A stretch of DNA of 64,000 nt from contig NZ_BAABBO010000011.1 in the NCBI RefSeq assembly GCF_039538005.1, forward strand, positions 124,001-188,000. The letters run 5' to 3'. How positions within the stretch are numbered: the first letter of the stretch is position 1; each line of letters opens with the position of its first letter. This DNA comes from Allohahella marinimesophila. GTDB taxonomy: Bacteria; Pseudomonadota; Gammaproteobacteria; Pseudomonadales; Oleiphilaceae. A program made the position numbers and the translations under genes. Positions 33,995 through 41,971 of the stretch are shown here, one piece after another. The notes under the pieces were generated by a model. That model searched no databases and had not been told where the DNA came from. It worked only from the letters and a program-made list of their open reading frames with translations.

Positions 33995-35283
33995 CGGACG
34001 GCCCTTTCGGTTCTGGTATCGTGAGGCGACTCATAGCCCGGTGCAATATCGGGCACATAAAAATCCTCGCGCGGCTTGAACAGCTTCACGCTCATGGCAA
34101 TGACTATGAGCAGCAGGAAAAACTGAGTAGCTTTCAGACGCAGTATCCTGCGCTTCCTGCGATGGCTTGCCTTGCGGTTTCGCGCACTCGATGCTTCTGC
34201 TGAACTCAACAGCGCAGGACCATTGCCGAGGCCTGCTGCTGTGCTGCCATTGGTAACGGGGCCTGCTGAAGGCGTTTGAGTGCTTCTGAGGCCGCTGATG
34301 TTCTCGATGCCGAGGGCCACCAGGATATAAGTAGGTATCACCAGTATCAGCAGATCATGGTCGCGGACACTCCAGCTCCAGCTGATCTGGAAGAACAGAA
34401 CGATCGCCCCCACCAGCCCCAGTAGCGAGAGAAAGCCGAAGCTCGGATTACGGCGAACGCTCCGCTGGATGCCGATCAGTCCCGCGATATAGAACAGCAT
34501 TACGGGCTCGAACAGACTGCGGGCCAGCCAGTTGAACTCTGTGCCGAAGATGATCCAGCCGGCTAGCGTGCGGCTCTCCTTCCAGAAGCCGGGGAAAGTG
34601 AAATCCAGTGCCCGTTCGCTGCTGTTGTGCAGTTCGGAGAGCTCCGAGCGAAGCACGGCATAATGTTCAAAGGCATTATTGAGCAATCCCAGGCGAAGCA
34701 GCGCTTCATGTAGAAAATTACTGCCCCCAATCATCGAGCTCAGCCACATCATGACAAGGTAGGCCTGCAGGAACGGCGCCACATACACAAGCAACAGACG
34801 AAACTCTCCACGGATGAAGAGATAGACCGCGCTCACGATGATCAGTACGGTAAAGCTGACGTCGAGGTAGACCAGCACGATGGCGCCTATTGCGCTGCCA
34901 ACGGCTGCGAGCAGGGATCTGCGTTCGGTCGCGTGAAGCAGACAGAGCACCGAGGCGATCAGCAACCAGAACTGCGAAGCCCCTTCAAAAGACGCCAGAC
35001 CCCAGAATATCCAGGTAGGCGTGATGGCGAAGAGCAGTGCGGCATTGAAGCGGCCGAAGCCGTCCAGGAAGTAGCCGAGCAGATAGTACATCAGCGCACA
35101 GCCCAGGCTCCCGGTGAGCACGCCATAGAGCGAGTAGGCCAGCGAATATTCGCTGCTTTGCAGCAGTGCCGCCGCAACCAGGCGATAAATGAAGGCCACG
35201 AGGAAAATGAAGCCAGCCGAATCGGCCGCCTTGCCTGGATAGACGCCCGGGCTTGCACCGGTTCTGCTCCAGGGCAGCCTCAT
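33982..35283 (-). CDS. Polytopic membrane protein resembling GT39-type glycosyltransferases, N-terminus apparently short
   Basis: 433 residues with roughly nine hydrophobic segments. SLYGVLTGSLGCALMYYLLGYFLDGFGRFNAALLFAITPTWIFWGLASFEGASQFWLL matches the middle of ArnT/PMT-like (GT-C) transferases. In those proteins a first TM and a loop with catalytic acidic residues precede this block. Here only a short SPGVYPG-like stub is present, so the catalytic loop is not visible. The C-terminus has a basic cytoplasmic segment (ASHRRKRRILRLK) and one more TM. It overlaps the acyltransferase upstream by four bases (ATGA) and ilvE by 13 at its 3' end, convergently. Likely an envelope glycosylation protein, activity uncertain. 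Confidence 0.65.
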   Translation of the reverse strand: MRLPWSRTGASPGVYPGKAADSAGFIFLVAFIYRLVAAALLQSSEYSLAYSLYGVLTGSLGCALMYYLLGYFLDGFGRFNAALLFAITPTWIFWGLASFEGASQFWLLIASVLCLLHATERRSLLAAVGSAIGAIVLVYLDVSFTVLIIVSAVYLFIRGEFRLLLVYVAPFLQAYLVMMWLSSMIGGSNFLHEALLRLGLLNNAFEHYAVLRSELSELHNSSERALDFTFPGFWKESRTLAGWIIFGTEFNWLARSLFEPVMLFYIAGLIGIQRSVRRNPSFGFLSLLGLVGAIVLFFQISWSWSVRDHDLLILVIPTYILVALGIENISGLRSTQTPSAGPVTNGSTAAGLGNGPALLSSAEASSARNRKASHRRKRRILRLKATQFFLLLIVIAMSVKLFKPREDFYVPDIAPGYESPHDTRTERAVRQSR

Positions 35284-36284
35284 GTATTGGCAACCGCCGT
35301 ACGAGGCCTGCGTTTCTTTTTCTTCACCACTTTATACGGCGAAGGCTCGGCGGGGTCCGGGCGTGTCTTGAATCGGCGGTGCATCCACAGGTATTGCTCG
35401 GGAAAGCGGAGGATCTCGCGTTCGAGCAGCTTGTTCGTGGCGGTGGCATCGGCGGTTTCATCGCCGGAAGGGTAGTTGGTCAATGGCTTGCTGAAATGCA
35501 CTTCATAGTAGCCGCCGATATTGCGGAAGTGCGAAAACTGCAGCACTCGGCAGCCGGTTCTGGCTGCAATCTTGGACGTGGTTGTAATCGTCGCGGCAGG
35601 CACGCCGAAGAACGGCGCAAAGGTACTGTTCTGACGCCCATAGTCCTGATCGGTCGCATACCAGACTACACGGCCTTCTTTCAGGCTGCGAAGTGCACCT
35701 CTTAGCCCGCCTCGATTCAGTATGCGCTGGCAGTAGCGGCTTCGGCCACGGGTCATGTAGTAGTTGAATAGCGGATTATTGTGATCGCGCTGCATCACGT
35801 CGGCATTCGCAAACAGATTGTAGAGCGCGCCCGCGAGATCAATGGTGGCAAAGTGTCCCCCAAGCAGCAGCACACCCTTGCCTTCGGCGATCGCATTTTC
35901 CAGGTTTTCCAGGCCATAGGCTCTGCTGATCGGGCGAAAGCGTTCAAGATCGTTGAACCAGACAGCGGCCGCTTCCAGAAAACCAGTTGCATTGGCTTCG
36001 AAGCTGGCGCGTACGAGCCGTTCCTGCTCAAGTGCAGATCGCTCGGGAAAGCAAAGCCGAATATTGGTGCGGGTAATCGACCGGCGTGCACGCAGAAGGT
36101 GGTAAGCGCCCTTGCCGAGCATGCGCCCGAAGAACTGTATGTTACGAATGCTGAGTCTGGAAATGAGTTTCAGCAGACCGATCAGCAGCCAGGTCGGCCA
36201 AAATCTGGGCGCCAGAAAGTCAGCCGGTCGCTGGTCCAGCACAGGGTTCGCATTCACGTTGCCGGCCGGTTCGTCAGCAGCCAT
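35280..36284 (-). CDS. LpxL/HtrB-type lysophospholipid (lipid A) acyltransferase
   Basis: 334 residues. Adds a secondary acyl chain to a lipid, classically lipid A, at the inner membrane. GGHFATIDLAG holds the H-x4-D catalytic motif. Other family blocks are SITRTNIRLCFPE, FEANATGFLEAA, QRDHNNPLFNYYMTRGRSRY, VWYATDQDYG, FAPFFGVPAATITTTSKIAARTGC and FPEQYLWMHRRFKTRP. One membrane segment lies near the N-terminus. A strongly basic C-tail (KVVKKKKRRPR) is unusual. It is translationally coupled to the GT39-like protein, so both probably act on the same envelope glycolipid. Confidence 0.85.
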   Translation of the reverse strand: MAADEPAGNVNANPVLDQRPADFLAPRFWPTWLLIGLLKLISRLSIRNIQFFGRMLGKGAYHLLRARRSITRTNIRLCFPERSALEQERLVRASFEANATGFLEAAAVWFNDLERFRPISRAYGLENLENAIAEGKGVLLLGGHFATIDLAGALYNLFANADVMQRDHNNPLFNYYMTRGRSRYCQRILNRGGLRGALRSLKEGRVVWYATDQDYGRQNSTFAPFFGVPAATITTTSKIAARTGCRVLQFSHFRNIGGYYEVHFSKPLTNYPSGDETADATATNKLLEREILRFPEQYLWMHRRFKTRPDPAEPSPYKVVKKKKRRPRTAVANT

Positions 36285-36322
36285 GAATGCGGAGTCCAGT
36301 CGCTTCGGGATGGGAAATTGGC

Positions 36323-36850
36323 TCAGCCTTTGTAGGCGGCAGCCGACTGAGTAATGGCTTCGCGTGCCTCGGCACTACCGGCCCAGCCAGAGACCTTGAC
36401 CCATTTGCCTGGCTCGAGAGATTTATAGTTCTCAAAGAAATGCTCGATCTGCTTGATCAGCAGCTGTGGAAGGTCCGCGGGCTCATGCACGTCGTTGTAC
36501 AGAGCAGAGACCTTGGCATGCGGTACTGCCAGCACCTTGGCGTCACCACCAGCTTCATCTTCCATATTCAGGATGCCGACGGGGCGGCAGCGAATCATCG
36601 CACCTGGCTGGATCGGGTAGGGCGCAACGACCAGCACATCCAGCGGGTCGCCATCGTCAGCCAGCGTGTTGGGAATAAAACCGTAGTTGGCCGGGTAGAA
36701 CATCGGTGTTGCCATAAAACGGTCGACCACGACCATGCCAGCATCCTTGTCGACTTCATATTTGATTGGATTGGCGTTGGCCGGGATTTCGATGATGCAG
36801 TTGAAATCATCCGGGAGATCCTTGCCGGCTGGGATGGCGTCGAAATTCAT
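36323..36850 (-). CDS. ppa: Inorganic pyrophosphatase
   Basis: A type I soluble pyrophosphatase of 175 residues that hydrolyses pyrophosphate in the cytoplasm. It has NPIKYEVDKDAG, NYGFIPNTLADDGDPLDVLV (the DGDPLD metal site), GMIRCRPVGILNMEDEAGGDAKV and LIKQIEHFFENYKSLEPGKWVKV, matching the E. coli enzyme. It has a short leader and is probably a single transcription unit. It removes the pyrophosphate made by adenylyl transfers such as those of GlnE and SelO. Confidence 0.97.
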   Translation of the reverse strand: MNFDAIPAGKDLPDDFNCIIEIPANANPIKYEVDKDAGMVVVDRFMATPMFYPANYGFIPNTLADDGDPLDVLVVAPYPIQPGAMIRCRPVGILNMEDEAGGDAKVLAVPHAKVSALYNDVHEPADLPQLLIKQIEHFFENYKSLEPGKWVKVSGWAGSAEAREAITQSAAAYKG

Positions 36851-36945
36851 GGTGCGTCCTTATCTGAAAAAGCGGGGTTGAGAGTCGATGATCGACTCGG
36901 CTCTGGAAACTGGCGCACAGTATAAGCGAGCGAAGGGCGCCGGGG

Positions 36946-37614
36946 CTAGCTGATCGTCCGGACGCCGCCTGCACCTGCCAGCAGCAGAACATCCGCCGGC
37001 CGCCTTGCAAACAGGCCATTGCAGACTACTCCGGTAATCTGATTGAGATCTGACTCGAGCGCTGTCGGGTCAGTGATCCTGAGGTTGTGAACATCGAGGA
37101 TGATGTTGCCGTTGTCCGTTGTGAAGCCTTCCCGGTAGACCGGATCGCCGCCCAGCGCGACTATCTTGCGGGCGACCAGACTGCGGGCCATGGGGATGAC
37201 TTCGATCGGTAGCGGGAAGTTGCCGAGCACGTCGACGAACTTGCTCTCATCAGCGATGCAGATGAACTCGCTGGCAGCTGCCGCAACGATCTTTTCACGC
37301 GTCAATGCGCCGCCGCCGCCCTTGACGAGCTGACGATGCTCGTTGCACTCGTCCGCTCCGTCGACGTAGAAGTCGACCCGGGATGCCGAGGTGAGCTCCA
37401 GTACTGGCACATGCAGCGAACGCAGCCGTTCTGCTGTGGCTGCAGAGCTGGCGACCGCCGCGTCGAAATCGATCTTGTGACGAGCCATCGCATCAATGAA
37501 GAAGTTGGCAGTTGAACCTGTGCCGAAGCCAATGATGGTATCGCTTTTCAGTAAGGGGAGGATGCGCTCGACGGCAGCTTCCGCTGCGGCCTTTTTCTGC
37601 TGGTTCTGATCCAT
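36946..37614 (-). CDS. rpiA: Ribose-5-phosphate isomerase A
   Basis: Interconverts ribose-5-phosphate and ribulose-5-phosphate in the pentose phosphate pathway. 222 residues with GFGTGSTANFFIDAMA, the catalytic DGADECN, KGGGGALTREKIVA and PVYREGFTTDNGNIILDV. It is divergent from ilvA, an arrangement also found in Pseudomonas. The 145 bases between the two starts should hold both promoters. Confidence 0.97.
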   Translation of the reverse strand: MDQNQQKKAAAEAAVERILPLLKSDTIIGFGTGSTANFFIDAMARHKIDFDAAVASSAATAERLRSLHVPVLELTSASRVDFYVDGADECNEHRQLVKGGGGALTREKIVAAAASEFICIADESKFVDVLGNFPLPIEVIPMARSLVARKIVALGGDPVYREGFTTDNGNIILDVHNLRITDPTALESDLNQITGVVCNGLFARRPADVLLLAGAGGVRTIS

Positions 37615-37759
37615 GATGACCTGCCATGCCTGAGAGTGTGGAGCCTGTAGCCCGGTGAAGCGGTAGACTGAGGTATAGTAGTACCGCTACTATCTCACGA
37701 TTCTTCAAGCCAGGCCCGAATTTGTCAACAAGCGACGCCGGCCGATACCGGAACATCTA

Positions 37760-39298
37760 ATGCTACAGCGCTTCATCAAGAAAATTCTCTCCGCCCGAGT
37801 CTACGACTGCGCCATAGAAACGCCGCTGGATCACGCCAGACTGCTGTCCAAGCGCCTGGGCAACGAGGTCTGGCTCAAGCGTGAAGATCTTCAGCCCGTG
37901 TTCTCTTTCAAGATCAGAGGCGCCTACAACAAGCTGGCGCAGCTAAGCGAGGCCGAGCGGCAGCGCGGCGTGATCACCGCTTCCGCCGGGAACCATGCCC
38001 AGGGTGTGGCCCTGGCCGCTCAACAACTCGGTATTCGGGCCATCATCGTGATGCCCCAGACCACTCCGGAGATCAAGGTGAACTCGGTGCGCTCCCGTGG
38101 CGCTGAAGTCGTGCTGATCGGTGATGCCTTCGATGAAGCTGCCGCGCATGCAGCCAAACTCGTCGCGGAGCTGCAGCTGACTTATATCCCGCCCTACGAT
38201 GATGAGGATGTCATTGCCGGACAGGGGACAATTGCGGTCGAGATACTGCGTCAGTTCAAAGGTCTGCCAGACGTTATCTTCACTTGTGTCGGTGGCGGTG
38301 GTCTGACGGCCGGTGTAGTGGCCTATATCAAGTATCTGCATCCGCATATCAAGGTGATCGGTGTGGAGCCGGCCGATTCGAACTGTCTGTATGCCGCGCT
38401 CGAAGCTGGACAGCCTGTTACTTTGGCGGAGGTTGGCATATTCGCCGACGGCGTGGCTGTAAAACGCATTGGAGACATTCCCTGGTCCATCTGCAAGGAT
38501 CACATCGACGAGGTGATCCTGGTGAGTACCGACGAAATCTGTGCGGCCATCAAGGATATCTTCGAAGACACGCGGTCCATCGCTGAGCCGGCTGGTGCGC
38601 TGGCTGTTGCGGGAATGAAACGGTACGTCACTCGCGAGAAGGCCGTCGGCCAGCGCCTCGTAGCGACCGTGAGCGGTGCAAACATGAACTTCGAGCGCCT
38701 GCGCTACGTGTCTGAGCGAACGGAGATCGGTGAGGCGCGAGAGGCTATTCTTGCCGTGCAGATCCCAGAAAAGCCAGGCAGCTTCAAGCAGCTTATCAAT
38801 ACCCTTGGCGGCCACAATATCACCGAATTCAACTATCGCTATGCGCTGGACGATCGGACGACCGACGATGCAGCCAAGGCGCAGATCTTCCTGGGTGTTC
38901 AGGTGAGCAGGGGTGCTGAGGAAACTAGCGACCTCATGGGGGCGCTCAGTAACGGCGGCTACACCGTGATCGATCTCACGTCCAATGAGATGGCGCGAAT
39001 GCACGTTCGCCACATGGTGGGCGGCCACTCGCCGGCGCTACTCAACGAGCTGGTGTATCGATTCGAATTTCCCGAGCGGCCTGGTGCATTGCTGAAGTTC
39101 CTGATGTCCTTCGGAACCCGCTGGAATATCTCCATGTTTCACTATCGGAATCATGGAGCGGCATTTGGTCGGGTACTGGTCGGAGCGCAGGTTCCGGCGG
39201 AGGATAAGGTCGACTTCGAGACCATGCTCGATACGATTGGGTTTCGATATTGGGAGGAAACGGATAATCCGGCTTACGGCCTTTTTCTCGGGAAGTAA
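37760..39298 (+). CDS. ilvA: Biosynthetic threonine ammonia-lyase (threonine deaminase)
   Basis: Converts threonine to 2-oxobutanoate and ammonia, the first committed step to isoleucine. 512 residues. The PLP domain has the Lys in FSFKIRGAYNKL, SAGNHAQGVALAA and the phosphate loop CVGGGGLTAGV. The C-terminal third has two ACT-like regulatory domains (AILAVQIPEKPGSFKQLI and ELVYRFEFPERPGALLKFL) that bind Ile and Val. This length and two-ACT structure mark the feedback-regulated biosynthetic form. With ilvE in the window it supplies branched-chain amino acids. Confidence 0.97.
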   Translation: MLQRFIKKILSARVYDCAIETPLDHARLLSKRLGNEVWLKREDLQPVFSFKIRGAYNKLAQLSEAERQRGVITASAGNHAQGVALAAQQLGIRAIIVMPQTTPEIKVNSVRSRGAEVVLIGDAFDEAAAHAAKLVAELQLTYIPPYDDEDVIAGQGTIAVEILRQFKGLPDVIFTCVGGGGLTAGVVAYIKYLHPHIKVIGVEPADSNCLYAALEAGQPVTLAEVGIFADGVAVKRIGDIPWSICKDHIDEVILVSTDEICAAIKDIFEDTRSIAEPAGALAVAGMKRYVTREKAVGQRLVATVSGANMNFERLRYVSERTEIGEAREAILAVQIPEKPGSFKQLINTLGGHNITEFNYRYALDDRTTDDAAKAQIFLGVQVSRGAEETSDLMGALSNGGYTVIDLTSNEMARMHVRHMVGGHSPALLNELVYRFEFPERPGALLKFLMSFGTRWNISMFHYRNHGAAFGRVLVGAQVPAEDKVDFETMLDTIGFRYWEETDNPAYGLFLGK

Positions 39299-39348
39299 GC
39301 GTTTGTGCATGAGCGCGTAAAAAACAGTGATTTTTTGTGTTTTGACCT

Positions 39349-39375
39349 TTGAAAGTTAGCGATACCTTCTATAAT
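39349..39375 (+). promoter_or_regulatory. Possible sigma-70 promoter upstream of a small membrane ORF
   Basis: A perfect -10 box TATAAT is at 39370-39375. TTGAAA at 39349-39354 is a fair -35 but only 15 bases away; TTGACC at 39342 would be 22 bases away. The segment is AT-rich compared with its surroundings and lies 60 bases before the ATG at 39433. Confidence 0.4.
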
Positions 39376-39432
39376 AATTTTCAACAACAACCCTGAAGTC
39401 GCTGAATCTGGATAAAAAAAGGTCTTACCGGC

Positions 39433-39627
39433 ATGCAAAGAAAACCCGACGCCATCACCACTGTGCTGTTTATTTTCGTCATCAGCCTGGCTGTGTCAGG
39501 ATTTACCACGATGATGCACGACGACGCAGAAGCTGCGACAGCTTCGCGTAGCGATGTTGTTACGGCTGTTCAGATGCAACCGTTGTTGACGAGGCGGTCG
39601 ACTGATAGCGCCTATCGGACGCAATAG
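39433..39627 (+). CDS. Small single-pass membrane protein (hypothetical)
   Basis: 64 residues: a charged start (MQRKPDA), one hydrophobic helix (ITTVLFIFVISLAVSGF), then a polar Ala/Asp/Thr-rich tail. It could be a membrane-anchored small protein or an exported peptide. A promoter-like segment lies just upstream, but the ribosome site is weak (AAAAAAAGG). Its 3' part overlaps the end of fau on the other strand by 68 bases. I do not recognise a family. Confidence 0.45.
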   Translation: MQRKPDAITTVLFIFVISLAVSGFTTMMHDDAEAATASRSDVVTAVQMQPLLTRRSTDSAYRTQ

Positions 39628-40207
39628 CGTCAAGCGGAATATCCCAGGGCTCCGAGGGCAGGCGCTCCACCCCCTGGAATTCGAAGGCAATACCCAGTTT
39701 CAGTGGCCTTGAAACCAGGCCAGTGGTCGCAGCACCGCTTGGCTTGCTGAAGCGCCCGAAACTTCTGTCGTAGAAGCCCCCGCCCATACCGAGCCTGTTA
39801 CCCTGCTCATCGAAGGCCACCAACGGTACGCAAATCGTGCTAAGTGTCCATAGCGGCACCGTCAGCAGTGGCGGCGCTGGCTCAGAGATGCCGAAGCGAT
39901 TGCGCATCATCGGCATACCTGGATAGAAGCGAGCGAAGCACAAACGACCGTGATGGACCGGATGCAGTACAGGCAGGAATAACTGCCTTCTGCAGCGAAC
40001 TAAACGTGCTGCCAGGACATCAGGATCAATCTCGCCATCGTTTGCCAGGTAGAGGCCCCAGCGGAGATTGCGGCGAAACAGGAGTTGTGTGGTGATCGTT
40101 GAAGCGAGCGCCAGTGCGGCGTGTCGACGTTGAGTAGCCGTAAGGCTTCTCCGGCGGCGGCGCATCTGCTTTCTCAGGGAAGATCTGGCGTCTCGCTGAC
40201 TGGTCAT
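39560..40207 (-). CDS. fau: 5-formyltetrahydrofolate cyclo-ligase
   Basis: Uses ATP to turn 5-formyl-THF into 5,10-methenyl-THF. 215 residues. The N-terminus SLRKQMRRRRRSLTATQRRHAALAL and the ATP/substrate loop GMGGGFYDRSF are diagnostic. The C-terminus LPSEPWDIPLDAIASDRRYQ is followed by a short unconserved tail. It lies directly downstream of the 6S RNA gene, the usual ssrS-fau (ygfA) arrangement, so it is probably transcribed by read-through from the 6S promoter. Confidence 0.93.
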   Translation of the reverse strand: MTSQRDARSSLRKQMRRRRRSLTATQRRHAALALASTITTQLLFRRNLRWGLYLANDGEIDPDVLAARLVRCRRQLFLPVLHPVHHGRLCFARFYPGMPMMRNRFGISEPAPPLLTVPLWTLSTICVPLVAFDEQGNRLGMGGGFYDRSFGRFSKPSGAATTGLVSRPLKLGIAFEFQGVERLPSEPWDIPLDAIASDRRYQSTASSTTVASEQP

Positions 40208-40235
40208 GAGCGACCTGCGAAACAGAGGGAAAAGA

Positions 40236-40420
40236 AGCTACCCGAATTACCGTTACTGGATGTAGCCCTTGAACCCGATGGTTCAAGGTGGCAACCGCAG
40301 GGCTGAGAAAGGCTTTCCTGTCGCTTTCGCTCAGGACTTGCACACATCAGCCACATTAGGCAGCCGGTAGTATAAGTATCGGCTCGAGGACATATCCAGC
40401 TGGCGGATAATCCAGGCAGT
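40236..40420 (-). ncRNA. ssrS: 6S RNA
   Basis: About 185 bases. The minus strand carries the conserved 3' block ACCTTGAACC-ATC-GGGTTCAAGG followed by GCTACATCCAG, and the 5' block TCGAGCCGATACTTATAC with AATGTGGCTG, as in E. coli 6S RNA. The ends pair: CTGGAT with ATCCAG, ATTA-CCG with CGGTAAT, and CTGCCTGG with TCGGGTAG, forming the closing stem around a large open loop that mimics a promoter bubble. Its place between zapA and fau is the classic one. 6S RNA holds sigma-70 RNA polymerase in stationary phase. The 5' end is set by the promoter below and the 3' end by the pairing plus a following T-rich tract. Confidence 0.93.
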
Positions 40421-40426
40421 GGAACC

Positions 40427-40455
40427 AGTCTACTGCAAAGCTCCATGGATGTTAA
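40427..40455 (-). promoter_or_regulatory. Sigma-70 promoter of 6S RNA
   Basis: On the minus strand TTAACA (40450-40455) and TAGACT (40427-40432) are separated by exactly 17 bases. A start seven bases after the -10 box falls at about 40420, the 5' end expected from the closing stem of 6S RNA. Confidence 0.75.
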
Positions 40456-40519
40456 CCGCTTAGATGCGTCCAACTGTGACGTATTGTTAATTCCTGCAAG
40501 GCCAGCCAAAAACGTCTGG

Positions 40520-40804
40520 CTACTTGCCGAGCACTTCATCCAGGCGCCGGTGCATCTGCTCCAGCGACTGCTCTATGGCCGAGTCCCGCGTTGAAGCCTG
40601 CATGGTTTCATAGCTCAGATTGAGCGCGGCCATGACGGCAATCCGCTCGAGGCCATGCACCTTGCCGGTATTGCGAATTTCACGCATTTTCGTATCGAGC
40701 GCACTAGCGGCTTCTCGCAAGCCACTCTGTGCTTCTGGCGGACAGGCGACCAGATACTCCTTGTCGAGGATGGTGACGGCGACTGCGTTACCGGGCTTGT
40801 TCAT
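40520..40804 (-). CDS. zapA: Cell division protein ZapA
   Basis: 94 residues. Binds and bundles FtsZ filaments at mid-cell. The N-terminal beta part AVAVTILDKEYLVACPPE and the helical dimerisation part LREAASALDTKMREIRNTGKVHGLERIAVMAALNLSYE are typical; the C-terminus is coiled coil. It starts ten bases after the ZapB-like gene, so the two form an operon, and is followed by 6S RNA. Confidence 0.93.
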   Translation of the reverse strand: MNKPGNAVAVTILDKEYLVACPPEAQSGLREAASALDTKMREIRNTGKVHGLERIAVMAALNLSYETMQASTRDSAIEQSLEQMHRRLDEVLGK

Positions 40805-40814
40805 AAATACCTAC

Positions 40815-41024
40815 TCACGATGACTGCTCCAGAGACTTGAGCCGACCAATCATGGCTTCGATCTTCGACCGCGCCATATCGTTTTTCTGCATCAGCTGCA
40901 TGCGCTCCTTGTGGAAGGCATCCTGCTGAACTTTCATCGCGGCGTTGTCGCTCTCGAGCTGGCGGCAGCGTGCGATCAGACGTTCCATTTTTTCATTGAG
41001 CTGTTGAAGCTTGACGACTTCCAT
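40815..41024 (-). CDS. TIGR02449-type small coiled-coil protein (ZapB-like)
   Basis: 69 residues, nearly all heptad-pattern helix (VVKLQQLNEKMERLIARCRQLESDN, then MARSKIEAMIGRLKSLEQ). Such small coils upstream of zapA are annotated as TIGR02449 and are thought to act in division like ZapB (inference from position and shape). Its operon partner is zapA. Confidence 0.82.
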   Translation of the reverse strand: MEVVKLQQLNEKMERLIARCRQLESDNAAMKVQQDAFHKERMQLMQKNDMARSKIEAMIGRLKSLEQSS

Positions 41025-41200
41025 TGAATCCTCGTATAGATCATCGCGAAGGTGGCCGTTGAGGCGCCCCCGCTCTCTATGTGGTGCTGGCGATATGTCA
41101 TGCAGCTATGCGTCATGCTAGCATAGCCGTAACGCTTACAGGCGCAAGCAGACCCGCACACAAGATGCGCTCATACTAACCCAGTGGACCAGTATACGTC

Positions 41201-41902
41201 ATGGCTACTCCGCAAAAAGCACTGGCTCAGATTCTCCAGCAGCTCAACAGTCCAGTGTCGGCTGCTTACATTCACGGGCTGTGGTCCGGCCGCGTCGTAG
41301 CTGGTGATTCGGCCTCCATCGCGCCCTCCGAGCTGGATCCTTCAGAGCGCGAATCGTTTTCCTCGCTCGATCCAGGCCGGCTCGCCGAGACGCCCTGGTG
41401 GCTACATACCGATGCGGTGCTCGACAGCGACGAAGCGGTGGATGGCCCCTACATAAAGGCCTTGGCACTGATATTCGGCTATGCCGAGGAAGCACTGGCC
41501 TCAGACGCGATGGATTTCTCGCTCTGGCTGGATACCTGCACCGATGACATTGCCGTGAAGCTCGATGAACTGGCCGAGTGGAGCCAGGGCTTTCTGGAAG
41601 GCTTTTCGGCCCTGCTCGGCGATCAGATCATGGACATCAGTGATGATGCGCAGGAGCTTATCGAAGACCTCATCGCCATCGGTGAGCTCGATCCGGACAG
41701 CGCGGCCGAGGAAGTCAATGAAGGCGCGGAGTTCGACTTCCTGCAGATCGAAGAGTTCGTCAAGACCGCCGTGCTCCACTTCTGGCATGATTTCCGAATC
41801 ACCAAGAACAGCAAGTCCGCCGCGCCCGGGCAAGATGGCAAAAACGGCAAGTCGGCCGATGACAGTGATAACGACCCACTCGCCGGCGTTACTGTTCATT
41901 GA
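41201..41902 (+). CDS. ygfB: UPF0149 family protein YgfB
   Basis: 233 residues, all-helical family of YgfB/YecA. The start LAQILQQLNSPVSAAYIHGLWSGRVVAG, ALIFGYAEEALASDAMDFSLWLDT, the block LAEWSQGFLEGFSALL and DAQELIEDLIAIGELDPD match. The C-terminus is a Lys/Asp/Gly-rich tail. It stands directly upstream of pepP and the ubi hydroxylases, the widespread ygfB-pepP-ubiH-ubiI order, and divergent from zapA. The molecular role here is not known from sequence. Confidence 0.92.
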   Translation: MATPQKALAQILQQLNSPVSAAYIHGLWSGRVVAGDSASIAPSELDPSERESFSSLDPGRLAETPWWLHTDAVLDSDEAVDGPYIKALALIFGYAEEALASDAMDFSLWLDTCTDDIAVKLDELAEWSQGFLEGFSALLGDQIMDISDDAQELIEDLIAIGELDPDSAAEEVNEGAEFDFLQIEEFVKTAVLHFWHDFRITKNSKSAAPGQDGKNGKSADDSDNDPLAGVTVH

Positions 41903-41971
41903 TCTGAGAATGAGTGTGCTGCCGTTTCGAACAGACTCAAGTTGTCCATTTCAATAAGAAGGAAGCAGATT

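Noticed and set aside
37615..37759. Possible attenuator or riboswitch before ilvA
   Set aside because: No leader peptide rich in Ile, Val or Leu codons, no T-box and no alternative hairpins were seen; probably just divergent promoters.
37943..39028. 361-codon minus-strand frame
   Set aside because: Mirror of ilvA codon usage; ilvA is certain from PLP and ACT motifs.
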